64,000 nucleotides of DNA from Pseudarthrobacter siccitolerans. GTDB lineage: Bacteria; Actinomycetota; Actinomycetes; Actinomycetales; Micrococcaceae. The notes beneath the pieces were generated by a model. The model had not been told where the DNA came from. It did not search any database and worked only from the letters and a program-made list of their open reading frames with translations. The position numbers and the translations under genes were made by a program. Below, one piece after another: positions 6,221-14,470 of this stretch (position 1 is the first letter of the stretch; the number at the start of each line of letters is the position of its first letter). The DNA lies in assembly GCF_001046895.1 (NCBI RefSeq), contig NZ_CAQI01000025.1, forward strand, positions 148,564 through 212,563, in the 5' to 3' direction.

Positions 6221-8274
6221 TGGAACGGACGAGAGGCGGGGGTCGGCGTAGCGGAGGCGGCGAAGGTCGCCGGATCGACGCCCTTCGGGATTACTTCCGC
6301 CTCGACGACGTAATTCCTGCCGCGGCTCGACTTGTAGACGTTGTGAATGTAGAGGCTCGTCGACCGGGCCAGAAGCATTTCACGCTCGCCGCGATACTGG
6401 GAGAACGGATCGACCCAAGCGACCGGGTAGCCCTCGGGAACGCGGATCTTCAGCTGTACCGCGCCGCCGAAAGAGGAGTTATCGGACAGGCCGGACATAG
6501 CCGTTGACGTGTAGCCGTGCTGTGTCTGAACCGTTCCGATCAGATCCTCGGGCGGGGGCGGCGGGATGCTGTAGGAGCGCTTGCCGTCCGGCGTTGCGAA
6601 CTCGTCCCAGCCGGTGCCTCGGGTCACGATGAAGTCCTCGGGGGCTTCCAAGAACGCGCCGTCGGCGTCTCGCGTCGGGCTCTTCCAAGATCCAGGCGGG
6701 AGCGTGTCGCCGTTCGCGTGATTGCGGAGGGCCTGGTTCCACGCCCGGTAGGAGCCGCCAGTGTACTTGTAGAGAGCGTCCTTGCCGGCGCCAGCAGCGG
6801 GCTCGGGGAACTTTTGGTTGGCCCACGAGACAGCTTCGTGGTTGCTCGTGAAGGTCAGCGCCCCGTCCATGCCTTTCGCGGTGGACGTGATGCCGTTGAC
6901 CTCGCGCCATTCCTCGATGTAGCGCTTGTAGCGCGTGAGGCGGTTTCGGTATGAGGTCAGTTCCTTCTTGTACGCCTCTGCGGCGCCAGGGATCGGCTCG
7001 TCGGCCTTCCTGATCGCCGCTAGCCCCTGCTTGTAGAGGTCGTCGTCGAGGTAGTTCATGCTGAGCAACTGGGTTAGAGCCGCTTTGTCGTGCTGATTGA
7101 CTACCTTTTGGAAGAGACTCCAGTTCAGCGAGAGCGTCAGGTCGTTCTTCGGGTTGCCGGTCTTCACGGCGAAGTCGTAGAAGCGCTTTTTGGCGGCTTC
7201 GAGGAACTGATCGAATGCCGCAGGGCCGAGAGTCGTCGCCGGCTTGGGCTCGACGGGCTTCACCGGGGCCGGCTTGCCCTTCCATTTCTTGATCTTGGCG
7301 GCTTCAGCGGCGGCTTTTTTGGCCTCTTCCTCGGCGGCTTTCTGGGCGGCGAGGGTTTCGGCCTCCCGAGCGGCCTTTTCGGCCTCCTTTTGGGCCTGCC
7401 GCTGGATCTCATAGGCGCTGTGAGCCGCCTTGCGGGCCGCGACGACGGCGGGAGAGGCGATATGAGCGGCGACTTTGTCCGTGAAGGTCTGGAAAACAGG
7501 TGATTCGGGGTCGTTGACCGCGGCGGTGTAGAACTGCCGCCACTCATTGATCGTCAGCGACGTTCCCTCGGGCCTTCCAGGGAGCGGATTGCCGTCCTCG
7601 TCGACGCCTTTCCAGAGCCGATTGAGGGCCTCTTGGTCGGCGGTCCAGCCGTTATGCGGATCGTTCTTGAAGAAGGGCCGCACCGAGCAACCACAGCCGT
7701 TATGGGCTTTGAATCTCGCGGTCTTCTCGCTCTTGTAGGCCGGTCCCCGGCTGAGGAGCATGGCGCAGAAGTAGCAAGGCTGACCGTCCGAGACTCGGGA
7801 CCATCCGAGCGCGTCTTTGTCCTTGTTGACTAGCTGGATCAGCCCTTGCCGGGGCGCTTCCAGAGTGAGGCGCTTGCCGACGGCGAGGGTCTGTTTCTTG
7901 GCGGCGTTCAGGGCCTCTTGGAGGCCGACGCCGGTCGAGAGCTGCTTGCGGATTGCCACCGGGCCGGTCATGAGGAGGGCCTGTGTGGAGCGGAAAATAT
8001 CGATCTTGGGAACTTCGATCGCCGGGATCGTGGCGTCGAAGCCTGAGCCGGCCTTGGCCTCGCCGTAGTAGTCGGTCGCGGTCTTCAAGGCCAGCCCGCG
8101 GCCAGCCGAGACGAGGGCCAGCGCGGAGCGGAGGTAAGTCGGGAATGATGCGTCGAGGTTCGCCGGGTCAAGGCCCTTGTCGAAGGCGACCGCGAGGCCG
8201 GCCTGAACAACGACGGCGTCGCGGACCTGCTTACGCATATGGTCCTGAGAGAGGCCCACTAGATCAATCGCCAT
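6217..8274 (-). CDS. MuF-type minor capsid protein fused to ADP-ribosyltransferase domain
   Basis: A 685-residue protein, ATG at 8274 with GAGAGGAGG upstream; the longer open frame to 8370 would overlap the portal gene. The N-terminal half is the MuF/VG15-like capsid part with a cysteine/histidine cluster (PCYFCAMLL ... HNGCGCSVRPF). A long alanine/lysine/glutamate coiled coil and a KPAPVKPVEPKP linker follow. Residues about 470-665 match the VIP2/C3-type ADP-ribosyltransferase fold: YTGGSYRAWNQALR, catalytic arginine in VTRGTG (R552), the STS-type motif GYTSTAM (about 588-593) and the ExE motif GEREMLL (E630 and E632). MuF proteins sit inside the capsid and can be ejected with the DNA, so the ART domain may act in the newly infected cell. 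Confidence 0.88.
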   Translation of the reverse strand: MAIDLVGLSQDHMRKQVRDAVVVQAGLAVAFDKGLDPANLDASFPTYLRSALALVSAGRGLALKTATDYYGEAKAGSGFDATIPAIEVPKIDIFRSTQALLMTGPVAIRKQLSTGVGLQEALNAAKKQTLAVGKRLTLEAPRQGLIQLVNKDKDALGWSRVSDGQPCYFCAMLLSRGPAYKSEKTARFKAHNGCGCSVRPFFKNDPHNGWTADQEALNRLWKGVDEDGNPLPGRPEGTSLTINEWRQFYTAAVNDPESPVFQTFTDKVAAHIASPAVVAARKAAHSAYEIQRQAQKEAEKAAREAETLAAQKAAEEEAKKAAAEAAKIKKWKGKPAPVKPVEPKPATTLGPAAFDQFLEAAKKRFYDFAVKTGNPKNDLTLSLNWSLFQKVVNQHDKAALTQLLSMNYLDDDLYKQGLAAIRKADEPIPGAAEAYKKELTSYRNRLTRYKRYIEEWREVNGITSTAKGMDGALTFTSNHEAVSWANQKFPEPAAGAGKDALYKYTGGSYRAWNQALRNHANGDTLPPGSWKSPTRDADGAFLEAPEDFIVTRGTGWDEFATPDGKRSYSIPPPPPEDLIGTVQTQHGYTSTAMSGLSDNSSFGGAVQLKIRVPEGYPVAWVDPFSQYRGEREMLLARSTSLYIHNVYKSSRGRNYVVEAEVIPKGVDPATFAASATPTPASRPFQ

Positions 8275-8293
8275 AGTGGGCCTCCTCTCGGAT

Positions 8294-9658
8294 TTAGGCC
8301 GCGCTCGTGCCTTCGAGGGCGGCGGGGTTAGTTGCGCCCGTCTGCCGCTGCATTTCGGCGACCAGGCCACCGATCAAGTCGGTTTCGTCCTTGATGGATT
8401 TCCAATAGGTCACGTCCTGATCCGTGACGCCGGGGATCTTCTCCCAGAGGGCTTCTACGGGGACTTGGAGCATCTGGGCGATCTTGCCGAGGGCGTCGAC
8501 TGTCTGGGACAGCGAGCGGGCTTCGGTGTCGCGCCAGCGGACCTGAGCGGAGGTGTCCGTCGCGGCGGAAGTGTCGCCAGCGGCAAGGGCCGCGAGGCGG
8601 AAGACGTGCTCCCAGGACTCGCCGAAGAGCGTCTCGTACTCGCCCATCTTTCGCTGAGTGCTGGCCTCCATCTGGGCCAGGGCGTCGGCGGACAGGTTCA
8701 CGAGATCGCCGGTCAGAATGTTCGGCGAGATCTGGGCCGTCGCGGCTAGGGTCCGGACAGTGGACTCGTAAGCCGCCATATGGCCGGAGAGCTCGGTCTG
8801 AGCGAAATCGCCGAACTTTGCGTCGGTCGAGTCAGCGATCCACAGCCGGTTTACCGCCGACTCGAACGGCTCGATCGGGTTGCCGTCGTCGTCCTCGGGG
8901 ATCACGAGGCCGGAGGCCCAACGCTGGCGGAAGGCCGCGTACTGGAGCGCGATCAGGGTCGAGAAGACGATCTCGTTTACACGGTTCTGCAGGGTGATGT
9001 GAGGCCGGATGATGCCGACTGCTTCGCCGTCCAGGCGGTCGCGGAAGCGGACGAACGGCGTGTAGCCGAGTCCGTGCTCCTCGACCTTCGAGAGCCTCCA
9101 GTCGAAGTCCTTCGGCTTGGCGAACGTGTAAACGTAAGTCCGGTCGTAGAGCTCGATCAGCTTCGTGCCGTCGATCGTCGTGCCCTTGCGCCGGATAGCG
9201 ACCTCGGGATACTCGTCGTCGTCGTCCTGATACCAAGCCGCCGAGCGAAGCGGGGAGAGCGGTTTGATAAGTGGAACGCGCCGGGTCTGGACGGTGCCAG
9301 GGAGGACCAGGACGTAACTCGCGCCGTATTCCAGGGCGCCGCGGTGGGCGACGCTCTGGCGGGCGTCTAGGCCGTTTGCCTGCCAGTAGCCCCAGGGGGC
9401 GGCGTTCTCAGCGGCTTTGGCTGGCCGGTAGCCGTCCACGAAAAGGCCCTTTGCATACGTGTCGGACAGGAGCGGCGTCCAGTTCGTGATGCTTTGGTGG
9501 GCAAGGTGCGTGTATTCAGCCTTGGCGCCTTTCGGCATGTAAGGCATGTCGTGGTCGCCGTTGAGGTAGCGGCGGACGAGGCCGAGCCGACCGTCCCGAG
9601 AGAGGTCTGTTTCGAGCGCGTCGTCGAGACGGGCGGCGAGCTGTGCGTCTACTGCCAA
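8294..9658 (-). CDS. Portal protein (SPP1 gp6-like)
   Basis: A 454-residue portal subunit that forms the ring through which DNA enters and leaves the head. It has family signatures YMPKGAKAEYTHLAHQSITNW near the N-terminus, RGALEYGASYVLVLPG, the helical NRVNEIVFSTLIALQYAAFRQRW stem and the C-terminal LSADALAQMEASTQRKMGEYETLF. Its place between terminase and the MuF gene is standard. Two GTGTAAAC motifs lie inside the gene (8975-8982 and 9126-9133). The ATG at 9658 has GAAAGGAGG upstream. Confidence 0.93.
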   Translation of the reverse strand: MAVDAQLAARLDDALETDLSRDGRLGLVRRYLNGDHDMPYMPKGAKAEYTHLAHQSITNWTPLLSDTYAKGLFVDGYRPAKAAENAAPWGYWQANGLDARQSVAHRGALEYGASYVLVLPGTVQTRRVPLIKPLSPLRSAAWYQDDDDEYPEVAIRRKGTTIDGTKLIELYDRTYVYTFAKPKDFDWRLSKVEEHGLGYTPFVRFRDRLDGEAVGIIRPHITLQNRVNEIVFSTLIALQYAAFRQRWASGLVIPEDDDGNPIEPFESAVNRLWIADSTDAKFGDFAQTELSGHMAAYESTVRTLAATAQISPNILTGDLVNLSADALAQMEASTQRKMGEYETLFGESWEHVFRLAALAAGDTSAATDTSAQVRWRDTEARSLSQTVDALGKIAQMLQVPVEALWEKIPGVTDQDVTYWKSIKDETDLIGGLVAEMQRQTGATNPAALEGTSAA

Positions 9659-9694
9659 TGGGACCTCCTTTCGGGGCGGGTCGTGTACACGGGG

Positions 9695-11398
9695 TTAGAA
9701 GCCGTAGAGGCGCCCCGGCTTCTTGCGCTTCTTGTTCAGCCCGCCCTCGGAGAGGAAGCGGGTTCGCGCCATGCGGGCGAGGACAAGCGCGGCGACGGCG
9801 TCGATCTTCTTGGGGGATTCCTTGGTTTCCTTGCCGAAGTAGACGCCCCAGCGGTTGATACGGCGGCGGGCGTTGTTGATATGCCGGGTCAGGATCTCCT
9901 CGGCGTTGAGCTCGGAGTAGCCGGAGGCGCCGGCAATGAGCTTGTGCGGGGCCCAGGGGAGCTCGCCGTCGGTGATTGCCCGGTGGAGGGCCTCGACGGC
10001 GCGGGTCGTGTCCATCTGATGCCCCCGCATATCCCAGCCGATCGAGTGCCGGGTCGTCGCCTTGACGAGGAGCCGCTCGCTGTAGGCGTCACGCCATGCG
10101 TCAATGTCCGTCTCCCAGTAGGCAACGTCACTGAAGAACGCGACTACGTCCAGGGTGGCGAAAGCGTGGTCGATCGCGCCGCGGACCTGATCCTTCGGGA
10201 CTTCCCAGCCTTGGCCCTTCGGCCCTTCGGGCTTCTCCCAGATCGCCAGGAGGAAGGCGGCGCCGTCCTCCACGCGGCACGCGACGAGGGCCGTCGAGTC
10301 GTCCACGAGGGAGCCGTCGAAGCCGAGCGTTACCGTGTCGCCCTTCATGCGGGCGCCGGGTTCGCTGAACCGGAGCGGCGGCAGGTCCTCGCGCTTGTTC
10401 TTCGCCCACTCGGCGGGGGCAACCCAGGAGTCGGCGGCGGCGACGATCTGATTGAGGTAGAAGCGGCGGGCTTCCTCGGGCGGGGTGTCGGGGTCGTAGA
10501 CCTCGGCGAGAATACGCTCCAGGTCGACCCAGTGCGCGTCGCCGTATGCGGCCTTCAGGCCCGCCATGAGGGCCTTTTCATCGGCGAGGTCGATGTTCTC
10601 GGGCGCCTCGCGGGAGTCGTAGAGGAGGCCCTTGGCGACCGTGCGGCCTTCGACCATTGCCCGCCATGCGAGGTAGGACGCCTCGGCGACGGAATCGTGG
10701 CCGGGTTCGTGAGCGTTCGTCGTCTCGACCACGCGGGCAGAGCCGTCGCGGCTCTTGGCGAGGTTACGCCGGACAACGCGGGCCAGCTTGTAGCCGCCGT
10801 TGCTCATTGTCCAGTGGTGCGTCTCGTCCATGATTGCGAAGGACGGGCGGGCACCTTCCTGAGTGGCTGAGTTCGCCGTGATCGGGACGATCTTGCCCGT
10901 CGGCGTCAGGATTCGGGTCAGGCCAACGTCGAGGCCGTAGTCGTCGACCAGGAGCGAGTCCTCGCACATGGCGCGGATCGCGTCGAAAGTGTTTTGCGTC
11001 TGAGTTTCGGAGACGCCGGCAATGACGATCCACGGCTTCGGGTGCTGGATGCCGATTGGCTCGCCGAAGGAGTCCCATCCGCCGAAGCGAACGGGGCCGC
11101 AGAGCTCCGCGAGGGCCAGGGCGCCGAGGAACGGCGATTTGCCCCATCCTTTCGCTCGACGGAGGACGCCGCGGCGGTTCTCGAACTTGCCTCCGGCGTC
11201 GAGGGAGTAGAACCACAGGATGAAGTTGCATTGCTCGCGTGTAAACGCGAAGGGCTCGCCGGCCTGGTCGCCGTCGGGCTGAAGGAGGTAGCTCTCGGCC
11301 CATTCAATCAAGCCCCAACCGAGGGTTTTGATCGAACCGTCGAGGGGGAACTCGGGAAGAGTGGTTACGGCGGTTACTGCCGGGGCGAGGGTGCTCAA
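9695..11398 (-). CDS. Terminase large subunit
   Basis: A 567-residue DNA-packaging motor. The ATPase part has an atypical Walker A (RRAKGWGKSPF, about residues 80-90) and Walker B FAIMDETHHW; the nuclease part begins TVTLGFDGSLVDDSTALVA with the catalytic acidic residues. The TTG start at 11398 overlaps the stop of the small subunit (TTGA). It contains a GTGTAAAC motif in the segment encoding AFTREQ (11239-11246). The length and order are normal for siphoviruses. Confidence 0.94.
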   Translation of the reverse strand: MSTLAPAVTAVTTLPEFPLDGSIKTLGWGLIEWAESYLLQPDGDQAGEPFAFTREQCNFILWFYSLDAGGKFENRRGVLRRAKGWGKSPFLGALALAELCGPVRFGGWDSFGEPIGIQHPKPWIVIAGVSETQTQNTFDAIRAMCEDSLLVDDYGLDVGLTRILTPTGKIVPITANSATQEGARPSFAIMDETHHWTMSNGGYKLARVVRRNLAKSRDGSARVVETTNAHEPGHDSVAEASYLAWRAMVEGRTVAKGLLYDSREAPENIDLADEKALMAGLKAAYGDAHWVDLERILAEVYDPDTPPEEARRFYLNQIVAAADSWVAPAEWAKNKREDLPPLRFSEPGARMKGDTVTLGFDGSLVDDSTALVACRVEDGAAFLLAIWEKPEGPKGQGWEVPKDQVRGAIDHAFATLDVVAFFSDVAYWETDIDAWRDAYSERLLVKATTRHSIGWDMRGHQMDTTRAVEALHRAITDGELPWAPHKLIAGASGYSELNAEEILTRHINNARRRINRWGVYFGKETKESPKKIDAVAALVLARMARTRFLSEGGLNKKRKKPGRLYGF

Positions 11399-11847
11399 CG
11401 CTTCTCTCCCTTCATGCGGGCCATTACGTCAGCGCGTGAGTTCACCGCCCGCAGCTGCACGACCTCGGCCTCTGCCGGGTCTTCGCGGGAGATCTGGATC
11501 TTTGCCCGCTGGCGGTCGACGAAGGTCGCGCCGTAGCGCTCGCCGATCAGCCGGAGCTCGGCGAGGAGGGTCGCGTTCGTCTTCGTGCCGCGCCAGAAGT
11601 CATTCCAGCCGCGGGCGGCGCCTGCCAGGATGTCCCAGTCGGTGTCTTCGAGGACTTGGGCCTGAGGGGAGCACCTGATGTTCTCCCACCACTGGAGGGC
11701 GGCGGGGTGCGGGTTGTCGATCCAGGCGGGGAACTCGGGGCCGCGGATCTCGCCGTCGCGGGTCAGGTGGATCGCGTCAGCTTGGCGGCGCTTCGTGTCG
11801 CGCTCGCGCTGATGCTGTGCTTTGGGAGCGGGGCCACGTCCGGCCAT
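11395..11847 (-). CDS. Terminase small subunit
   Basis: A 150-residue protein starting MAGRGPAPK, the N-terminus seen in many actinobacteriophage small terminases. The ATG at 11847 has GGAAGGAGG upstream; the open frame continues to 11958 but that part lacks a ribosome site. The body has WWENIRCSPQAQVLEDTDWD and helical LLAELRLIGERYGAT. It should recognise the packaging site and hand DNA to the large subunit, with which it is translationally coupled. Confidence 0.87.
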   Translation of the reverse strand: MAGRGPAPKAQHQRERDTKRRQADAIHLTRDGEIRGPEFPAWIDNPHPAALQWWENIRCSPQAQVLEDTDWDILAGAARGWNDFWRGTKTNATLLAELRLIGERYGATFVDRQRAKIQISREDPAEAEVVQLRAVNSRADVMARMKGEKR

Positions 11848-11978
11848 GAGGCGCCTCCTTCCAGGCAGCTGGATATTTTTGGCTTGAAGAACGAAAAGTC
11901 CTGTGGTCAGCGGCAGCGAGCTCGGAGTATGAGGCTCGGATACTCCCGACTTCTGCAAGGGAGCGATAGTGTCAGCTC

Positions 11979-12656
11979 ATGGCAGGGGAAATAGCCCAGG
12001 ACTTGGCAGTGATGCTGGCGATCGGCAGCGCAACTATCGGTGCCGGCGGCGCCATAATTTCTCAAGTGGTAGCCGGTGTTATCTCAGGCAAGCGAGAGCG
12101 AAGAAAGGCTCAGGCTGATGCAGAGCGCTGGAGAGTAGAAGCTGATGCAAAGCGCCGAGATCGGCAATTGGACCGCAAGATAGATCTCTTCGGTGAGCTC
12201 TTAACGATTATCGAGGAGCTTTGCATGTGGTTGATGGGGAGGGAGGAACTTATCGACCACAAGGCCGAATTGCGCCAGCTGAAAGCTGCCAGGCAGTTGG
12301 CGCGAATTTCGGAAGAGATTGGCATTCTCGAACCTGAGCTCTACGAGTATGCCAAGACTGGCCATGACATGGCGCTTAGAGCCCTCACCGGGCACTGGCA
12401 TTCGATGCGTAAAGGGGATCTAGGAGATGACTCCGAGCAGGGAGTCGGAGCTGATGCCCCGAAGGCAGATGAGGTATTAGCTGACTTGTCCATATGGGCC
12501 GATCTTTTTCGAGAGGCAGCTCACTCCTACGTCAGTCACCAGCCGGTTGTCCCGTACCAAACGGCGCTCATGGTTTATCGCCTAGAAGCGCAAACCGACG
12601 AGGGGGGAGTTCAGGTATTTCTTCCTGAGGGGTACCCGCTCCGGACCCAAGACTGA
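11979..12656 (+). CDS. Membrane-anchored coiled-coil protein of unknown function (moron candidate)
   Basis: A 225-residue protein transcribed against the phage late genes, just upstream of the small terminase. Residues about 9-35 (LAVMLAIGSATIGAGGAII onward) form a membrane segment, followed by a highly charged coiled coil (KRERRKAQADAERWRVEADAKR). The C-terminal part is helical and ends with a short beta-like segment (VQVFLPEGYPL). GC content is visibly lower than in the flanking phage genes, which suggests separate acquisition. No family is recognised. Lone opposite-strand genes like this in prophages are often expressed in the lysogen, for example as superinfection exclusion factors; this is only an inference. 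Confidence 0.8.
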   Translation: MAGEIAQDLAVMLAIGSATIGAGGAIISQVVAGVISGKRERRKAQADAERWRVEADAKRRDRQLDRKIDLFGELLTIIEELCMWLMGREELIDHKAELRQLKAARQLARISEEIGILEPELYEYAKTGHDMALRALTGHWHSMRKGDLGDDSEQGVGADAPKADEVLADLSIWADLFREAAHSYVSHQPVVPYQTALMVYRLEAQTDEGGVQVFLPEGYPLRTQD

Positions 12657-12768
12657 ATTGCTACCTTCCAAACCCCCAGACCCGCGCGGACAGGGAGACG
12701 CTATGCCCCTTCGAGGAGGGAAGGAGGGGGTGGGGGGAGTCAGCCCCCAGGGGTGGAGGCCGAAGAGC

Positions 12769-13080
12769 TCACGCCGAGGAGGGGATCAGGCCGGGATGCG
12801 GTTCAGGCTCGCGTCGCTGTCGAGGACGAGGCCGACGTGCCGCCGCTCCTTCAGCCGAAGACTTGCGAGCGTGATGCCAACGACAAAGCGATTGGAGATT
12901 GTCGAGGCTGTGGTCGCTGCCTCGCTCGATGTGGTCGACCTGATTAGCAGGAGCACCACACACAACGCCGAGAGAGTCGCGGGCCTGACACTTGTAGCTG
13001 TCACGTCGGAGCACTCGGACTCGGCGCGTAGTCCAGTCAGCTGGGAGCTGGGCTTTACGGTTACTGGTTTCCCATGCCAT
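12769..13080 (-). CDS. HNH endonuclease
   Basis: A 103-residue protein with a clear HNH core: YKCQARDSLGVVCGAP, VDHIERGSDHSLDNLQSLC, then RWHHARKS. The ATG at 13080 follows AGGAGCG. HNH proteins encoded beside the terminase genes assist cos cleavage and packaging in several phages (HK97 gp74 type). The arginine/proline-rich C-terminal tail after residue 75 is low complexity. It sits between two plus-strand gene islands. Confidence 0.9.
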   Translation of the reverse strand: MAWETSNRKAQLPADWTTRRVRVLRRDSYKCQARDSLGVVCGAPANQVDHIERGSDHSLDNLQSLCRWHHARKSSAEGAAARRPRPRQRREPEPHPGLIPSSA

Positions 13081-13208
13081 TGCTTCGCTCCTCTCTGGGG
13101 GTAGGGGGTCTTCCTGCTAGAGAAGAGGGGGTTGCTCTGGCGGAAGTGGTAGGGGCAAGAAAGCCCCGATGCGCGTACTCCTGAGTTCGTCCGGGGGACA
13201 ATGAGTAG

Positions 13209-13520
13209 ATGAGGATTGAACTACTCCATATCGACGAATGCCCCAACACGGCCAAAGCGCGGGAGCGCTTGGAGGCAGCCCTCGCCGCGCTGGACCGGAA
13301 AGATGTTCCAGTAAATATGCGACTGCTGAAATCCGCCGCGGACATTACCGGGACGGGATTCGCGGGTTCCCCGACCATCACCGTTGATGGTGCCGACATC
13401 TTTCCCACCGGAGCCCCGGCCAGCGATCTGGCCTGCCGGGTATATGCGACTCCAAGTGGGCTTGCGGGACTGCCGACCCTTGACCAACTGACCGACGCGC
13501 TCAAAAGCCGTGGAGTCTGA
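13209..13520 (+). CDS. Thioredoxin-like protein, opposite strand to phage genes
   Basis: A 103-residue protein, MRIELLHIDECPNTAKARERLEAAL with later GFAGSPTITVDGADIFP and TPSGLAGLPT. This is the glutaredoxin/thioredoxin-like fold often annotated as thioredoxin family or alkylmercury-lyase-like protein. A single cysteine (C11) lies where a CxxC would be expected. The conserved cis-proline (SPT) is present. It is on the plus strand with a zinc-ribbon gene overlapping its end, in a small island between HNH and zinc-finger phage genes. It looks like bacterial cargo. Confidence 0.82.
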   Translation: MRIELLHIDECPNTAKARERLEAALAALDRKDVPVNMRLLKSAADITGTGFAGSPTITVDGADIFPTGAPASDLACRVYATPSGLAGLPTLDQLTDALKSRGV

Positions 13521-13662
13521 CACCGCAACGTGCTCTTGCTGCGGCAGGACTATGGCACGCCATAAGCTGCACGCCATCGGCGCAGAGCCTGCATTCATTT
13601 GTCGGCGCTGTGGCCTGTGGGTTGCCCTGCGAATCCGGCCAGACAGCAGTGAAGGGCAGTGA
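13510..13662 (+). CDS. Small zinc-ribbon protein (50 aa)
   Basis: The GTG at 13510 overlaps the end of the thioredoxin-like gene by 11 bases. The protein reads MESDTATCSCCGRTMARHKL and ends with ICRRCGLWVALRIRPDSSEGQ. Two cysteine pairs (C8/C11 and C31/C34) form a short zinc ribbon. No ribosome site is needed if translation is coupled. No named family is recognised. With its neighbour it forms a two-gene redox/zinc unit. Confidence 0.65.
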   Translation: MESDTATCSCCGRTMARHKLHAIGAEPAFICRRCGLWVALRIRPDSSEGQ

Positions 13663-13904
13663 CCAGGCAGGGCCTTATTGGCCGAGAACCCCGATGCTCA
13701 ACCGGGAAGGAAGACGGGAGCTAATCGGGGCTGGGCCGAGGAGCGGGAAGGAAGGAAGCGCTCAACTCGGCAAGGGGAAAGTCTGAGGGGAAAGCAGAAA
13801 GCCCTCCTCCTACCGTCTGTCTCTCGATTAGGTCGGAGCTCACAGAGCGGAAGAGAAGGGCTTTCCTTTTCCCACAGTTATAGTCAGCCAGCGTGGGGGT
13901 ACGT
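13663..13904. other. Intergenic stretch between convergent phage and cargo genes
   Basis: No gene is supported here. A 9-bp inverted repeat GAAAGCCCT/AGGGCTTTC (13797-13805 and 13857-13865) with a long spacer may help end transcription from the plus-strand pair. The exact motif GTTTACAC (13903-13910) covers the stop codon of the zinc-finger gene. Confidence 0.4.
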
Positions 13905-14159
13905 TTACACACGCCGGGATGCGCGGCGCTCGCGCTGGCGCTGGGCCTCGCAGGACTTACAGCGGGAGCTCAGGCCGTCGGGCTTGCGGGTGTCGGTGGT
14001 GAAGGCGGACAGCGGCCGGACGTGCTGGCACTTGGCGCACGTCTTACCCGAGTGCCGGCGCCGGTACTCTAGGCGGGCGAGGGCTTGGGCCGTGAGTGCC
14101 AGGGGCTCGCCGTAGCGCGAGGCCACGCTTGCCAGGCGCTCGGCGACCGGGTCACTCAC
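13905..14159 (-). CDS. Zinc-finger protein (double CxxC, endonuclease VII/HNH-like ribbon)
   Basis: An 84-residue protein. After a helical N-terminus (SDPVAERLASVASRYGEPLAL) it has CAKCQHVRPLSAFTTDTRKP and DGLSSRCKSCEAQRQRERRA. This two-CxxC zinc ribbon with the DGLxxxC turn is common next to HNH or endonuclease VII-like domains in phages; the nuclease part itself is not evident. The GTG at 14159 overlaps the stop of the preceding gene by eight bases. Confidence 0.75.
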   Translation of the reverse strand: MSDPVAERLASVASRYGEPLALTAQALARLEYRRRHSGKTCAKCQHVRPLSAFTTDTRKPDGLSSRCKSCEAQRQRERRASRRV

Positions 14160-14313
14160 CGCCCTTCACCTCGTATGCCGGCGCGGGTCCGGCGTAGGTG
14201 CCGCGCTCCTTGTGCTTCGGTAGCTGACAGTACGGGTCAAAGACCACGACGAACTTGATGCCGAGGCCGACGGGCCGGGTGATGCAGGTGCATACGGGTT
14301 CTTCAGGATTCAT
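14152..14313 (-). CDS. Small hypothetical phage protein (53 aa)
   Basis: The ATG at 14313 follows GGAAGG. The protein begins MNPEEPVCTCITRPVGLGIK and ends YEVKGGE; cysteines at positions 8, 10 and 29 could bind metal. The gene overlaps its neighbours at both ends, which supports it as part of the early operon. No family is recognised. Confidence 0.62.
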   Translation of the reverse strand: MNPEEPVCTCITRPVGLGIKFVVVFDPYCQLPKHKERGTYAGPAPAYEVKGGE

Positions 14314-14470
14314 TGCGGGCTTCCTTCCGGGTGCGTTCTTGGCGGATCTCGACGCGGGCGCAGATGTAGGCGATCAGGACGACCACGCCGAGGACGAAGG
14401 CGGTGTAGAGGAGCGAGGCGAAGATCTGGCCGAGGGTCAGATAGAAGCTGTCGAGCGGGCTAAGCGGCAC
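14303..14470 (-). CDS. Small membrane protein (55 aa)
   Basis: GTG start at 14470 inside the end of the preceding gene; stop at 14303. Residues about 9-37 form one strongly hydrophobic segment (FASLLYTAFVLGVVVLIAYI) followed by a charged tail (RVEIRQERTRKEARNES), so a single-pass protein with cytoplasmic C-terminus is likely. Overlapping starts and stops on both sides support translation. The function is unknown. Confidence 0.66.
   Translation of the reverse strand: MPLSPLDSFYLTLGQIFASLLYTAFVLGVVVLIAYICARVEIRQERTRKEARNES

Noticed and set aside
13061..13528. A minus-strand open frame opposite the thioredoxin-like gene
   Set aside because: It has low-complexity serine/alanine/arginine content and overlaps the HNH start; the plus-strand product matches a known fold.
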